From VBCK01 sp035511515 (GTDB lineage: Bacteria > Pseudomonadota > Gammaproteobacteria > Burkholderiales > Burkholderiaceae_F): 64,000 bases of DNA. This document shows, in pieces, positions 8,601-18,155 of this stretch. How positions within the stretch are numbered: position 1 is the stretch's first letter; every line of letters starts with the position of its first letter. Where the stretch lies: positions 1-64,000 of the forward strand of contig DATKFG010000063.1 in NCBI GenBank assembly GCA_035511515.1, given 5' to 3'. The notes under the pieces are model-generated. The model was not told the DNA's origin and made no database searches. It saw only the letters and a program-made list of their open reading frames with translations. The position numbers and the translations under genes were made by a program.

Positions 8601-9062
8601 GTGTCCGAGACTTCGTATCGCATCGTTGAACTTGGATCCGCAACCGGGGCGTCCTCCCTGCACGACTGGTTAGAACGCTCAGAATCCTTGCATCGGCAGC
8701 TACGGCCGACGATCCCCCAGCCGTATGGCAGCCACATTCGGGAGATGATGGCCGAAGGCGCGCAAATGGCACTGCTTCTGGACGACCTGGAACTGCGCGC
8801 ACTGGCCGTGTGGCGCGTCTATCTTTCCACGTACGCAGGGCGCCGATTCTACGTTGACGATCTCGTGGTCGACGCATCCGCTCGCGGCCAAGGCTGGGGC
8901 GCAAAGTTGCTCGCATGGCTGGAACAGAAGGCGCGCGATCTGCGGTGTGACACCTTCGCCCTCGACTCGGGGACACAGCGACAACAGGCGCACCGTTTCT
9001 ATTTTCGCGCCGGGCTGGTCGTGAACTCGTTCGCGTTCTACAAGCCTCTGAGGGAGCGATGA
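8601..9062 (+). CDS. GNAT family N-acetyltransferase
   Basis: The protein has 153 residues with a GTG start preceded by CGGAGAG. The acetyl-CoA-binding core motif A is YVDDLVVDASARGQGWGAKL (about residues 84-103), with the R/Q-x-x-G-x-G/A loop as RGQGWG. A C-terminal motif B, with HRFYFRAGLVVNSFAFYK, follows. These enzymes transfer acetyl from acetyl-CoA to an amine; the substrate is unknown. The 274 bases before it hold no supported gene. Confidence 0.85.
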   Translation: MSETSYRIVELGSATGASSLHDWLERSESLHRQLRPTIPQPYGSHIREMMAEGAQMALLLDDLELRALAVWRVYLSTYAGRRFYVDDLVVDASARGQGWGAKLLAWLEQKARDLRCDTFALDSGTQRQQAHRFYFRAGLVVNSFAFYKPLRER

Positions 9063-9195
9063 GCAAGTCGAAACGGGGATAGCGGCCCTTTCTCTATTCG
9101 GAGGCCCAAGATATGAGGGAAGCGCGGTTCGTCGTCGTTCACGGTCCTGGTGGAGAATCGCGCCACAGATCCGTGACGATTTTCAGGGGGTCACA

Positions 9196-9438
9196 ATGTC
9201 CGACGACGATGTGAAGAAGGAACTGGAGCGCCTGCGAAACGAGAACGCCGCGCTCAAAAAGGGCGCTGCTACCGGCATCACCATGAAAGTCAGCGAGAAG
9301 GGCGGGCTCTCGGTCTATGGAATGGGGCGTTTCCCGATAACCCTGTACAAGGAACAGTGGCTGAAGCTCCTCGATATGTCCGATGCCATCCGGGCGTTCA
9401 TCGCGGCGAACGAAGCCACGTTGAAGGTGAAGGGGTAA
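9196..9438 (+). CDS. Conserved small protein with N-terminal coiled coil
   Basis: The protein has 80 residues. The first 20 (DVKKELERLRNENAALKKG) form a short coiled coil. The rest has KVSEKGGLSVYGMGRFPITL followed by YKEQWLKLLD and a helical tail, AIRAFIAANEATL. I recognise this as a conserved bacterial small protein of unknown function. GGGGG lies upstream of the ATG. A truncated copy of its 3' end is at 3442-3496. Confidence 0.7.
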   Translation: MSDDDVKKELERLRNENAALKKGAATGITMKVSEKGGLSVYGMGRFPITLYKEQWLKLLDMSDAIRAFIAANEATLKVKG

Positions 9439-9468
9439 CGTCTCTTTCGAGTCGGGAGCATTGAAAAA

Positions 9469-9489
9469 GGCCCCGCAAGCGCCGGGGCC
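9469..9489 (+). terminator. Terminator hairpin downstream of the 80-aa gene
   Basis: GGCCCCG (9469-9475) pairs with CGGGGCC (9483-9489) around a 7-base loop, 30 bases after the stop of the 80-aa gene. An A run precedes it, but only a C-rich tract follows. Confidence 0.5.
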
Positions 9490-9656
9490 GCTCCCCCAGC
9501 CGTCTGTGTTCGTGCGTGCCTGGAGTGGGCTGCCCGCTCCCGCCGGAATATTTTCCCCGCTCGGCCGGTCTAGCGAGGTGGAACGCGGCTCGTGTCGACC
9601 CATGTCGGCAGGAGCTCGGTCCACCTTGGACAAACACAAACGAAGGGGTCAAAACG

Positions 9657-10970
9657 ATGCAGAAATTCCTGATCCGCTTGCTGCTCCTGTGCGCCAGCTT
9701 TTGCGCCCAGGCGACGGTTGCCTACGCGGCATCGCTCGATGAGGCGAAGGTGGCAGACAGCCCGACCGGCGCGCTGGACCCGGTTATCCAGTGGAACAGA
9801 ACACTGCTGGTGATTGTTCGCACCCCTGGCGCGCAGCCGGCGACGGTTCATCCCACCCGCAGCTTTGCGATCCTGCACGCCGCGATTTATGACGCGGTCA
9901 ACGCGATTGACGGCAGGCACAAGCCCTACCTGGTCACGCTGGCAGGGGTGTCGCCAAGCGCTTCGCAGCAGGCCGCGGCCGATGCGGCGGCCCACGAGGT
10001 ACTGGTCGGGCTGTACCCCGCCTTCAAGACGCCTCTGGACGCCGAACTGCAGCAATCACTGGCGCAAATTGCGGATGGAACGGACAAGACCGACGGTATC
10101 GCGACCGGGTTGGCGGTCGCGGATCGCATTCTGACTCTGCGAAGCAATGACCACTCCAATGCCTCGCCGATTCCGTACGTTTTCGGGACCGCCCCGGGCG
10201 ATTACCAATCGACACCTCCGAACTTTCCTCCCCAGCCGCAGTTCACGCATTGGTCCCATGTGGTGCCCTTTGCGCTGAACGACGCAAACCAGTTCCGTCC
10301 GGGCCCTCCTCCGAAGTTGACCAGCGACGTGTACACGGATGCCTTCAACGAAATCAAGTCGCTGGGGATCGCCAACAGCACAACCGCGACCGCCGACGAA
10401 GCCCTGACCGGACGATTCTGGAACGGTGCCATCCAGAACTATTGGAACGAGATAACGCAAACCGCCTCGCTCGCTCACAATTTGTCCACGGCGCAGAACG
10501 CCCGGCTGTTCGCGCTACTGAACCTGAGCGTCGCGGACAGCGTCATCGCCTTCTACGACGCAAAATATACGTACAACTTCTGGCGGCCAGTGACCGCGAT
10601 TCGTGCCGCCGCCGCCGATGGCAATCCCGAGACGCAGCCTGACCCGAATTGGCTTCCTGAAGCCGGCAAGACCGCTCCGGATCCATCCTATCCAGGTGCG
10701 CACGCCGTCATCAGTGCTGCGGCGGCGGAAGTGCTGGATTCATTCTTCGGGAAAGACCGCCTCGACTTTGACGTGACCTCCGAGGTCCTGCCGGGCGTGG
10801 TGCGTTCCTTCGCGAGCTTCTCGGCAGCGGCTGAAGAAGCAACCCTGAGCCGTATTTTTGCGGGACAACACTTCCAGTTTGACCTGACGACGGGTCATCG
10901 TCTGGGTCGTGAAGTCGCCGATTTCGCGGTCGACCATCTCCTGGGAGCCCGCCAGAGAGATGAAAACTGA
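9657..10970 (+). CDS. Vanadium-dependent haloperoxidase-like exported protein
   Basis: The protein has 437 residues from the ATG at 9657, which has GAAGGGG upstream and a signal peptide ending at VAYAA. The C-terminal half carries the PAP2/vanadium haloperoxidase phosphate-vanadate site: K-x-x-x-x-x-x-RP as KYTYNFWRP, then DPSYPGAHA in place of PSGH, then RIFAGQHF (R-x-x-x-G-x-H). The family oxidises halides with hydrogen peroxide or acts as phosphatase; which applies here is not readable. The PSGH serine is displaced (PGAH), as in many family members. A weak hairpin follows the stop. Confidence 0.85.
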   Translation: MQKFLIRLLLLCASFCAQATVAYAASLDEAKVADSPTGALDPVIQWNRTLLVIVRTPGAQPATVHPTRSFAILHAAIYDAVNAIDGRHKPYLVTLAGVSPSASQQAAADAAAHEVLVGLYPAFKTPLDAELQQSLAQIADGTDKTDGIATGLAVADRILTLRSNDHSNASPIPYVFGTAPGDYQSTPPNFPPQPQFTHWSHVVPFALNDANQFRPGPPPKLTSDVYTDAFNEIKSLGIANSTTATADEALTGRFWNGAIQNYWNEITQTASLAHNLSTAQNARLFALLNLSVADSVIAFYDAKYTYNFWRPVTAIRAAAADGNPETQPDPNWLPEAGKTAPDPSYPGAHAVISAAAAEVLDSFFGKDRLDFDVTSEVLPGVVRSFASFSAAAEEATLSRIFAGQHFQFDLTTGHRLGREVADFAVDHLLGARQRDEN

Positions 10971-11227
10971 TGGCCGATTGATTCATCGGTCGGGGCCGGG
11001 AAAACCACGTCGCTGGACGGCGGAGCTGGGTGCGGATTGGCGCATTTCGGGGTGCAAGTGAGCACTCAGCTTTTTCCCGGCCGCAGGTCATGCCCCTGCG
11101 CCGGGAGGTGTTTGCAGGCGCTCGCCAGGTTCGACGAACTTATTCGGCGTTAAGATGCGGCACTACACGCCGTTTACACCTGATTTGCGCGGCATCTCGA
11201 ACTCGAATCTGGACCACTGCGCGCGCC

Positions 11228-12004
11228 GTGAACGAATCGCAAACGCTGACCGACCCGGTTTGTGGAATGTCGGTCACCTTGGCTTCACCGTATCGCCACG
11301 TTCATGGCGGATCGATGCTCTGCTTCTGCAGCGCCCGCTGTCTGGACCTGTTCAGCGCTGACCCCAAACGCTTCGCCTCCACCACCGTGGCGAGGGAAGC
11401 GGCGCGGGTCTCCGCCGAGGCGCGGCCTGACCGCGAACCAGCGCTTCCCGCAGCCGAACCGCAGGCCACTCACCCGGAGCCGACTCGTCCGGCAAGCGCG
11501 CCGTCGGTGCCGCATCCTGCGATCCTCGATGACTGGGAACCGACCCCGGAGACGCTACCGATCCCGCAGTCCTTGAAGTTTCCGGTGGGTCCAACTCACA
11601 CGGGCAACGCGGCCCCGGGCAGGGCACGGCCGACTGCAACCGGCTGGCGCGAACGCCTCGAGTCCATTCTTCCCGGGCGCGAACAGCGCTTCGTCAGGCG
11701 CGTCAGCCGCGAGCTTCTGGACCTGTACCGGACCGTATCGGCCAGGAATGCGCGCCTGCAGGGACGCGATCTTTACCGGGAGATCGTCATCGCGCGCAAG
11801 GGCGCCGACGCCGGCACGGCCGAGACCCTGCTCGACCAGGCCGAGGAAAGCTATGCCCTGTGGCCGACCCCCCGCGCGTTGACGTTTTGCGACGTGGTGC
11901 ATTTCATCGCGGTGTCGGAATTTCTCGCCTCGCATGACGACACGCCCTGGATTCACGAAAATGTGCGGCACGAGGTCGATTTACTGGTTCCGCACAACCT
12001 GTGA
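11228..12004 (+). CDS. YHS-domain protein with Pro-rich linker
   Basis: The protein has 258 residues from a GTG at 11228; the frame is open further upstream but encodes no recognisable domain there. Residues 8-45 form a YHS/TRASH-type metal-binding domain: DPVCGM, then FCSARCLDLF with four cysteines available. YHS domains are associated with copper or heavy-metal proteins. A Pro/Ala-rich linker (about 55-125) leads to a helical C-terminal domain (about 135-258) that I do not recognise. The ribosome-binding site is weak. It may sense or chaperone a metal; this is inference. Confidence 0.65.
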   Translation: MNESQTLTDPVCGMSVTLASPYRHVHGGSMLCFCSARCLDLFSADPKRFASTTVAREAARVSAEARPDREPALPAAEPQATHPEPTRPASAPSVPHPAILDDWEPTPETLPIPQSLKFPVGPTHTGNAAPGRARPTATGWRERLESILPGREQRFVRRVSRELLDLYRTVSARNARLQGRDLYREIVIARKGADAGTAETLLDQAEESYALWPTPRALTFCDVVHFIAVSEFLASHDDTPWIHENVRHEVDLLVPHNL

Positions 12005-12021
12005 CGCGCCAGGAGCCCTGG

Positions 12022-12097
12022 CAGGGGACCAGCCCCCCCTGTGTTTAGGGTGACTTTCAGCACTTTCGAGAATCCCCGATCTAAGGCAAAGTAACCC
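12022..12097 (+). other. Noncoding segment with two hairpins
   Basis: CAGGGG (12022-12027) pairs with CCCCTG (12036-12041), a candidate terminator for the YHS gene. Directly after, GGGTGACTTT (12048-12057) pairs with AAAGTAACCC (12088-12097) with one mismatch, across a 30-base internal segment. It could be a structured RNA, a weak terminator or a relic end of an insertion sequence. No identity is claimed. Confidence 0.35.
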
Positions 12098-12160
12098 CTT
12101 GCGTTTGCTAGTCCGTCCGGATGATCTGGGAGTTTGGACGCGGCAGGGGAGTCACAAAAA

Positions 12161-12415
12161 GTGGTCTATGTGCTGTTAGTTGCATGTATCTGGTCCGTTG
12201 TCGGCGCATTGGGCGTGTTCTTCTTGCGCGCAAACATCAGCTTGCGTAAGCGGCTGGGGTTGACCTTCGCGACATCTGTCCTGTTTGGAATCGTGGGGTG
12301 GGTCGACGTCTCCAGCATCTATCACACCACCCGCTCGGATCCGGGCCTGATGGCGAAACAGTCCGTTGGACCGGGATTCGCCCTTGGCAGCGCTGCCGAC
12401 CACCCTTTGAGATGA
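12161..12415 (+). CDS. Small two-helix membrane protein
   Basis: The protein has 84 residues from a GTG at 12161 preceded by GCAGGGGAG. Two hydrophobic segments are visible: VYVLLVACIWSVVGALGVFF and, after a basic loop SLRKRLGL, TFATSVLFGIVGWVDV. The C-terminus is polar. A TTG at 12134 would give 93 residues. No family is recognised, and coding status rests on the membrane-protein pattern and the ribosome-binding site. Confidence 0.45.
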   Translation: MVYVLLVACIWSVVGALGVFFLRANISLRKRLGLTFATSVLFGIVGWVDVSSIYHTTRSDPGLMAKQSVGPGFALGSAADHPLR

Positions 12416-12427
12416 TGGCCGGCGCCT

Positions 12428-12622
12428 CTATTTCCAGTTGATGAGGGCCTCGGACGCTTTCATGAAGCGCTCGAACGCCGCATCCAACCGTTGAGCCACC
12501 GGAAGCAAATCTTCGTACCGCAAGGTCGAGCGTGCGTTGGCAAAAGCTCGCGCCCACTCCTGGCGGGCAGCTTGCAGTTCACGGTACGCGGCGCGCATTT
12601 CTTCCAGGTTTCCGGCGGTCAT
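12428..12622 (-). CDS. Small helical protein
   Basis: The protein has 64 residues from the ATG at 12622, with GGAAGA eight bases upstream. It is almost entirely amphipathic helix (NLEEMRAAYRELQAARQEW ... VAQRLDAAFERFMKASEAL), which would form a helical hairpin or coiled coil. It converges on the small membrane-protein gene with a 12-base gap. The frame extends upstream to 12886 but the extra sequence lacks protein-like composition. Function unknown. Confidence 0.5.
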   Translation of the reverse strand: MTAGNLEEMRAAYRELQAARQEWARAFANARSTLRYEDLLPVAQRLDAAFERFMKASEALINWK

Positions 12623-12843
12623 CGCGATCTTCCGGCGCGCCCCCAGCCGACCGGGGTGCCCCGACCACGATGCGCTCGCAGCCACGCTACGCCGCCCGCC
12701 TGACTTCCCACAGGGCAGCATTCCCCCAAATCCACTAGGGATCCTCCAGGAGCCTGCCTGGTTCCTTCCCTCTGATCGAGGTGCCGGCGGGCGTTTGCCG
12801 CGGTCTGCCACAATTCCGGGGCACCTCTGCCAAGGGACGATCC

Positions 12844-13839
12844 ATGACTCGGCAAGCCCGTCTGGAAGACTTTCCGCTGCGCTCATTTGACAAGCTGCGC
12901 TACGGCGACACCGACCGGCAGGGGCATGTGAACAATGCCGTGTTCGCGACGCTGCTGGAAACCGGACGCGTCGAGATGGCCTACGACGACGCCCGCCCCC
13001 TGACGGACCCTGGTTGCGCTTTCGTGATCGCCCGCCTGGAGCTCGACTTCATCGGCGAGATGTTCTGGCCCGGCCGTATCGACATCGGCACCCGCGTCAA
13101 ATCGATCGGGCGCAGCTCGCTCGTGCTCGAGCAGGCGCTGTTCCAGAACGATAAGCTGGTCGCGTGGGCCGATACCGTGCTGGTGCAGGTCGACGAGGCA
13201 ACGCGCAAGTCGCGGGCCTTGTCCGAAGAGGCGATTGCGAAACTGAAGCGGCTCCTCGTTGCGACCGCCCGCCAGCTCGAAGTACAAGCCGCGGCCGATG
13301 CGGTCACGGGCCTTTCGATACGCAAGGCCACGCTCGATGACCGCGGCGCCCTCGAAAGCCTGATCGCCCATTCGGCGCGGGCATTGACCCTTGGTGCCTA
13401 CACGCCGCGGCAGATCGAAACGGCTTTGCGGGCGGCGTTCGGTGTCGACACGCAGCTGATCCGGGACGGCACCTTCCTGGTCGCCGAGGCAAACGGCGCC
13501 ATCGTCGGTTGCGGCGGGTGGAGCCGGCGCCGCACGCTGTTCGGCGGCGATGCCCACGCGCATCGCGACGCGGCCGAGCTGGATCCGAAGCGGGATGCGG
13601 CCAAGATGCGGGCCTTCTTCATCGAACCGGCCCATGCACGCAAGGGAATCGGTCGCGCGCTGCTCGAGCGCTGCGAAGCCGAAGCCCGTGCCTGCGGCTT
13701 CTCGCGCTTTGAATTGATGGCGATGCTGTCGGGCGTCGATTTTTACCGGGCGCACGGGTACGCCGCAGGCGCCGCCGTTCGATACGAACTGGAACCCGGT
13801 CTGACGATCGAATTCCTGCCGATGAGCAAAGCCGCCTAG
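12844..13839 (+). CDS. Fusion of 4HBT thioesterase and GNAT acetyltransferase
   Basis: The protein has 331 residues. Residues 1-140 are a hotdog-fold thioesterase of 4HBT type with YGDTDRQGHVNNAVFATLLE (around 20-39), the active-site helix region. Residues about 158-331 form a GNAT domain: LSIRKATLDDRGALESLI, the acetyl-CoA site MRAFFIEPAHARKGIGRALL and a C-terminal DFYRAHGYAAG. The ATG lies after AAGGGACG. One polypeptide may hydrolyse an acyl-CoA thioester and transfer an acetyl group, or use acyl-CoA for both. The substrate is unknown. Confidence 0.8.
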   Translation: MTRQARLEDFPLRSFDKLRYGDTDRQGHVNNAVFATLLETGRVEMAYDDARPLTDPGCAFVIARLELDFIGEMFWPGRIDIGTRVKSIGRSSLVLEQALFQNDKLVAWADTVLVQVDEATRKSRALSEEAIAKLKRLLVATARQLEVQAAADAVTGLSIRKATLDDRGALESLIAHSARALTLGAYTPRQIETALRAAFGVDTQLIRDGTFLVAEANGAIVGCGGWSRRRTLFGGDAHAHRDAAELDPKRDAAKMRAFFIEPAHARKGIGRALLERCEAEARACGFSRFELMAMLSGVDFYRAHGYAAGAAVRYELEPGLTIEFLPMSKAA

Positions 13840-13910
13840 GCCGCGCCATGCGCCGGCGAGCGGGACCGTGCAGAACCGCTCCCATTTCATTCGATCACCC
13901 GCCGGCCTTC

Positions 13911-13919
13911 TGGTACAAT
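13911..13919 (+). promoter_or_regulatory. Extended -10 promoter for rhlE
   Basis: TGGTACAAT (13911-13919) fits an extended -10 element (TGn plus TACAAT). The -35 region is weak. It gives a leader of about 160 bases before the rhlE ATG, long enough for post-transcriptional or cold-shock control; no coding sequence is seen in the leader. Confidence 0.45.
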
Positions 13920-14087
13920 GGCTTTCAGCGGCAATGGACCAGCGCCTGTTGTTTTACCGATAGCAGGCCCTGCCGCGGTCAATCCTGACTCGCTTTACCC
14001 ACATCGTTCGTCTGCAATCTGCTGGTCGATGAACGCCGCGCTTCCAATCGGGAAGCGCCGGCAGGCCAACCCTGGAAAGTTTTCAAA

Positions 14088-15569
<1,482 letters not shown>

Positions 15570-15606
15570 GTCCTGTCATGGCCTGATGGCCTCACCCGTT
15601 CAGACG

Positions 15607-15634
15607 AGCGCCGGTATCCCCGGCGCTTTTTTTT
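15607..15634 (+). terminator. Rho-independent terminator of rhlE
   Basis: AGCGCCGG (15607-15614) pairs with CCGGCGCT (15620-15627) around a short loop, followed by eight Ts. It is the clearest intrinsic terminator in the window. Confidence 0.9.
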
Positions 15635-15800
15635 ACCCAGCGCAGGTGACCGCTGTTACAAAGGGAAGCACTCGGCCGCGCGCCCGCGTCATCGAGCGCT
15701 CTTTTCGCGCGTTCAAACCGATGGGCCCCGCGCTATACCGGTCACCGATCCGTCGGACCCAAGCCACCACAAGAACGTGCACAGCTGTTGAGAGGGGTTC

Positions 15801-17264
15801 ATGAAGAAACTGTCGATCACGTTGGCGCTGTTGACCGCCGGTTGCGTCGTGTATCAGCCGGTGCCCACGTACCGGCTCCCGCCGCCTCCGGTTGCATCTG
15901 CGCCGAGCCCCTATCCGCCTCCGCCGGGTGCTTACCCGCCGCCGGCGCCGCCGGTCGAGTCGGCCCCGATCGCGTACGAGGCGCCGCCGCAGCCGGTGGT
16001 CAGCGTGTACGTCGAGCCGCCGATCGAACAGCCCGCGCCGATCGCCTGTCCATGGGCTCCTCCGCCGATGCTGGTCGAAGAGCCCCCGCCGCCCCCGTCC
16101 TACGGTGCGGTCTGGATCGGCGGCTTCTGGGTGTGGCATGGCGTGTGGGTGTGGGACTATGGCCGCTGGGCCGAGCCGCCCCGCCCCAGCTACCACTGGG
16201 TTGCGCCGTATTACGAGCATCGCGACCGCGTGGTGATCTTCATCACCGGACACTGGGCCTCGCTCGGCGTCGAATTCGTGCCGCCACCGCGCGAGCGCAC
16301 TTTCGAAGTGGAGCGCCCGCTGGTGGGCGTGGTGGCCGGACCGGCTCCGATCGGGCCCGAGGGCGTGTTCGTTCCGGCGCCCCCCGGTTCGCGGCCCGGC
16401 ATCATCGTGCCGGCGCCGTTGGGCACGGCTCCAGCCGTGGTCACCAGTGCGCCGCCGGTGGTGAACGTGGGCATGCGGATCACCAACAACGTGAACAGCA
16501 ACAACACGACCGTCATCAACAACGTCACCAACGTGACGAACGTGACCAACATCACGCACGTGACGATCGTCGCCCCGGCCAGCGCTACCGCGACGGGACA
16601 GGCCGTCAACGCGACCGTGCCGGCGCAGGCGCACCTGGCCGCCGCGCTGACACCGGCGGTGCGGGTTGCCGCGCCACCGCCCGCAACGCAGCAGCCGATC
16701 CCGGCCTTCGCGCGCGGCCGCGCGCCCATTGCCTTGCCGCCACCGCAGGTCGTGCATGTCAGCCCTCGAGCAGAGGCCCGGTCGATGCAACCCGTGCCGG
16801 CAGCGGCGACGCCGACTGTGGCGCCGATGACGCCGCGCGCGGCGCCAGTGCAGAGCGTGGGCACGCCCGAGCCCCGCGAGCCGCTCGAACATCGGGATGT
16901 GGTCCGTCAAGCGGCCCCGGCGCCGGCCGCGCCGGTGGTTCAGCCCGCACCGGCTGCGCGTCAGGCAGCGCCGGCGCAGAGCGAAACGGCGGACGCGCGT
17001 CGGGCACAACCGCACGCGGACACTCGCGCGGCGCAGGGCGCACAGCCGGCGGTCAGTCAGGGCGATCAGGCCAATCAGGCCAAGTCGGTCGCGGCACCCA
17101 AGGCGGCGCCGCCGGTGAAGAAGCCGGCCAATGCGCAGCAGGCCGCAGCCGCCCAGGGCAAAGGCAAGCCGGAGGCACCGGCTCCGAGCGGCGACAAGCG
17201 CAAGGCCGTCGAAAAGGAACACGAGAAGGCCAAGGAGCAGGAAAAGGAACGCGTCGAACACTGA
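15801..17264 (+). CDS. Proline-rich lipoprotein with YXWGXW-like and Asn-Val-Thr repeats
   Basis: The protein has 487 residues. A lipobox LLTAGC gives an N-terminal lipid anchor. Residues 25-105 are Pro-rich. A Trp-rich block follows with WIGGFWVWHGVWVWDYGRW, like YXWGXW-repeat proteins. Around residues 230-260 an Asn/Val/Thr tract (NNVTNVTNVTNITHV) suggests a stacked beta structure. The C-terminal 200 residues are Ala/Pro/Gln-rich, ending in a charged helix, KAVEKEHEKAKEQEKERVEH. Likely a surface or periplasm-spanning structural protein. GAGAGGGG precedes the ATG. Function unknown. Confidence 0.7.
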   Translation: MKKLSITLALLTAGCVVYQPVPTYRLPPPPVASAPSPYPPPPGAYPPPAPPVESAPIAYEAPPQPVVSVYVEPPIEQPAPIACPWAPPPMLVEEPPPPPSYGAVWIGGFWVWHGVWVWDYGRWAEPPRPSYHWVAPYYEHRDRVVIFITGHWASLGVEFVPPPRERTFEVERPLVGVVAGPAPIGPEGVFVPAPPGSRPGIIVPAPLGTAPAVVTSAPPVVNVGMRITNNVNSNNTTVINNVTNVTNVTNITHVTIVAPASATATGQAVNATVPAQAHLAAALTPAVRVAAPPPATQQPIPAFARGRAPIALPPPQVVHVSPRAEARSMQPVPAAATPTVAPMTPRAAPVQSVGTPEPREPLEHRDVVRQAAPAPAAPVVQPAPAARQAAPAQSETADARRAQPHADTRAAQGAQPAVSQGDQANQAKSVAAPKAAPPVKKPANAQQAAAAQGKGKPEAPAPSGDKRKAVEKEHEKAKEQEKERVEH

Positions 17265-17552
17265 CGAGTTCCGGGCGAAACCGGCCGGCCGGGTTCAACC
17301 GCGGTGCGCGAACGGACTTTCCGTCGTGCTTGCGGAGATGTTGGACAAGCCGCCGGTTCTCGCGTATCTTCCCCGCTGCAATCGTTAAGGTTTCGTTCAA
17401 CCCTCTGATCGCTGTGCCGGCCCAAAACCTCCTCGGTCCGCGCCTCTTTTCCACTGGTAAACGTACTTGACGCTCGCACGTCCTGGCACGTGCCCGGACG
17501 GAACTCCTTTCACATCTCAATCTCAATAACGCTCACGCAGCAAGGACGTCAG

Positions 17553-17756
17553 ATGGCACAAGGCACCGTCAAATGGTTCAACGAGTCCAAGGGTTTCGGA
17601 TTTATCACTCCCGAGGATGGTGGCAAAGACCTGTTCGCGCATTTCTCCCAGATTCAGGGCAGCGGCTTCAAGACCCTGCAGGAAGGCCAGCGGGTCGAAT
17701 TCGTGGTCGCGCCAGGCACCAAGGGCCCGCAGGCTACTCAGATCCGGGTGATCTGA
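17553..17756 (+). CDS. cspA: Cold-shock protein, CspA family
   Basis: The protein has 67 residues, the standard length. RNP1 KGFGFI (residues 13-18) and RNP2 DLFAHFS (26-32) form the nucleic-acid-binding surface of the OB fold. These proteins bind single-stranded RNA and act as RNA chaperones. The start is the ATG at 17553; an in-frame upstream start only adds leader sequence. The 288 bases before it hold no supported gene and are suited to a long cold-shock 5' leader. Which csp paralogue it is cannot be told. Confidence 0.93.
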   Translation: MAQGTVKWFNESKGFGFITPEDGGKDLFAHFSQIQGSGFKTLQEGQRVEFVVAPGTKGPQATQIRVI

Positions 17757-17808
17757 AGCGCGCCCGCACCGGCCTGACGCGCGATCGCGCCTAAACGAGG
17801 GTCGTTAA

Positions 17809-17976
17809 TTGGCAAAGACTAATTACGCCTTCGAAAAGCGCCAGCGCGAGCAGGCCAAGAGAAAGAAGCAGGAGGCCAAGCGGCTGCGCAAGGCCGCCTC
17901 GCACGCGCCGACCGACGCGCCCGAGGCACCCGCGCCGGCCCCGCCTCCTGCGGCCGACAGCGACAAGACCGAATAA
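17809..17976 (+). CDS. Small Lys/Arg-rich protein downstream of csp
   Basis: The protein has 55 residues from a TTG at 17809, with GAGGG seven bases upstream. The first 30 residues (AKTNYAFEKRQREQAKRKKQ and on) form a strongly basic helix; the tail is Pro/Ala-rich and ends SDKTE. The gene lies 52 bases after the cold-shock gene and ends just before a perfect terminator hairpin. A csp gene followed by such a small basic protein is common in betaproteobacteria. Easily missed because of its length and TTG start. Function unknown. Confidence 0.7.
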   Translation: MAKTNYAFEKRQREQAKRKKQEAKRLRKAASHAPTDAPEAPAPAPPPAADSDKTE

Positions 17977-17978
17977 CA

Positions 17979-18001
17979 CCCCTCTGCCGGGTGCAGAGGG
18001 G
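17979..18001. terminator. Terminator hairpin after the csp unit
   Basis: CCCCTCTGC (17979-17987) pairs perfectly with GCAGAGGGG (17993-18001) around a five-base loop, three bases after the stop of the small basic protein. There is no T run. Confidence 0.6.
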
Positions 18002-18155
18002 GCCGGCCCCAGGTACGAACGGCCGACTTCCGAGTCGTTGGCGGCGTCATTTTTGCGTCCGTCTTCAACGGCTTGGGATATATTTGCGCCAAGCTGTCCG
18101 CGACCGCCGCGATCAAGGACAGTGCGACGCGGCGCGCGCCGGCCCTGGGGTCTTG

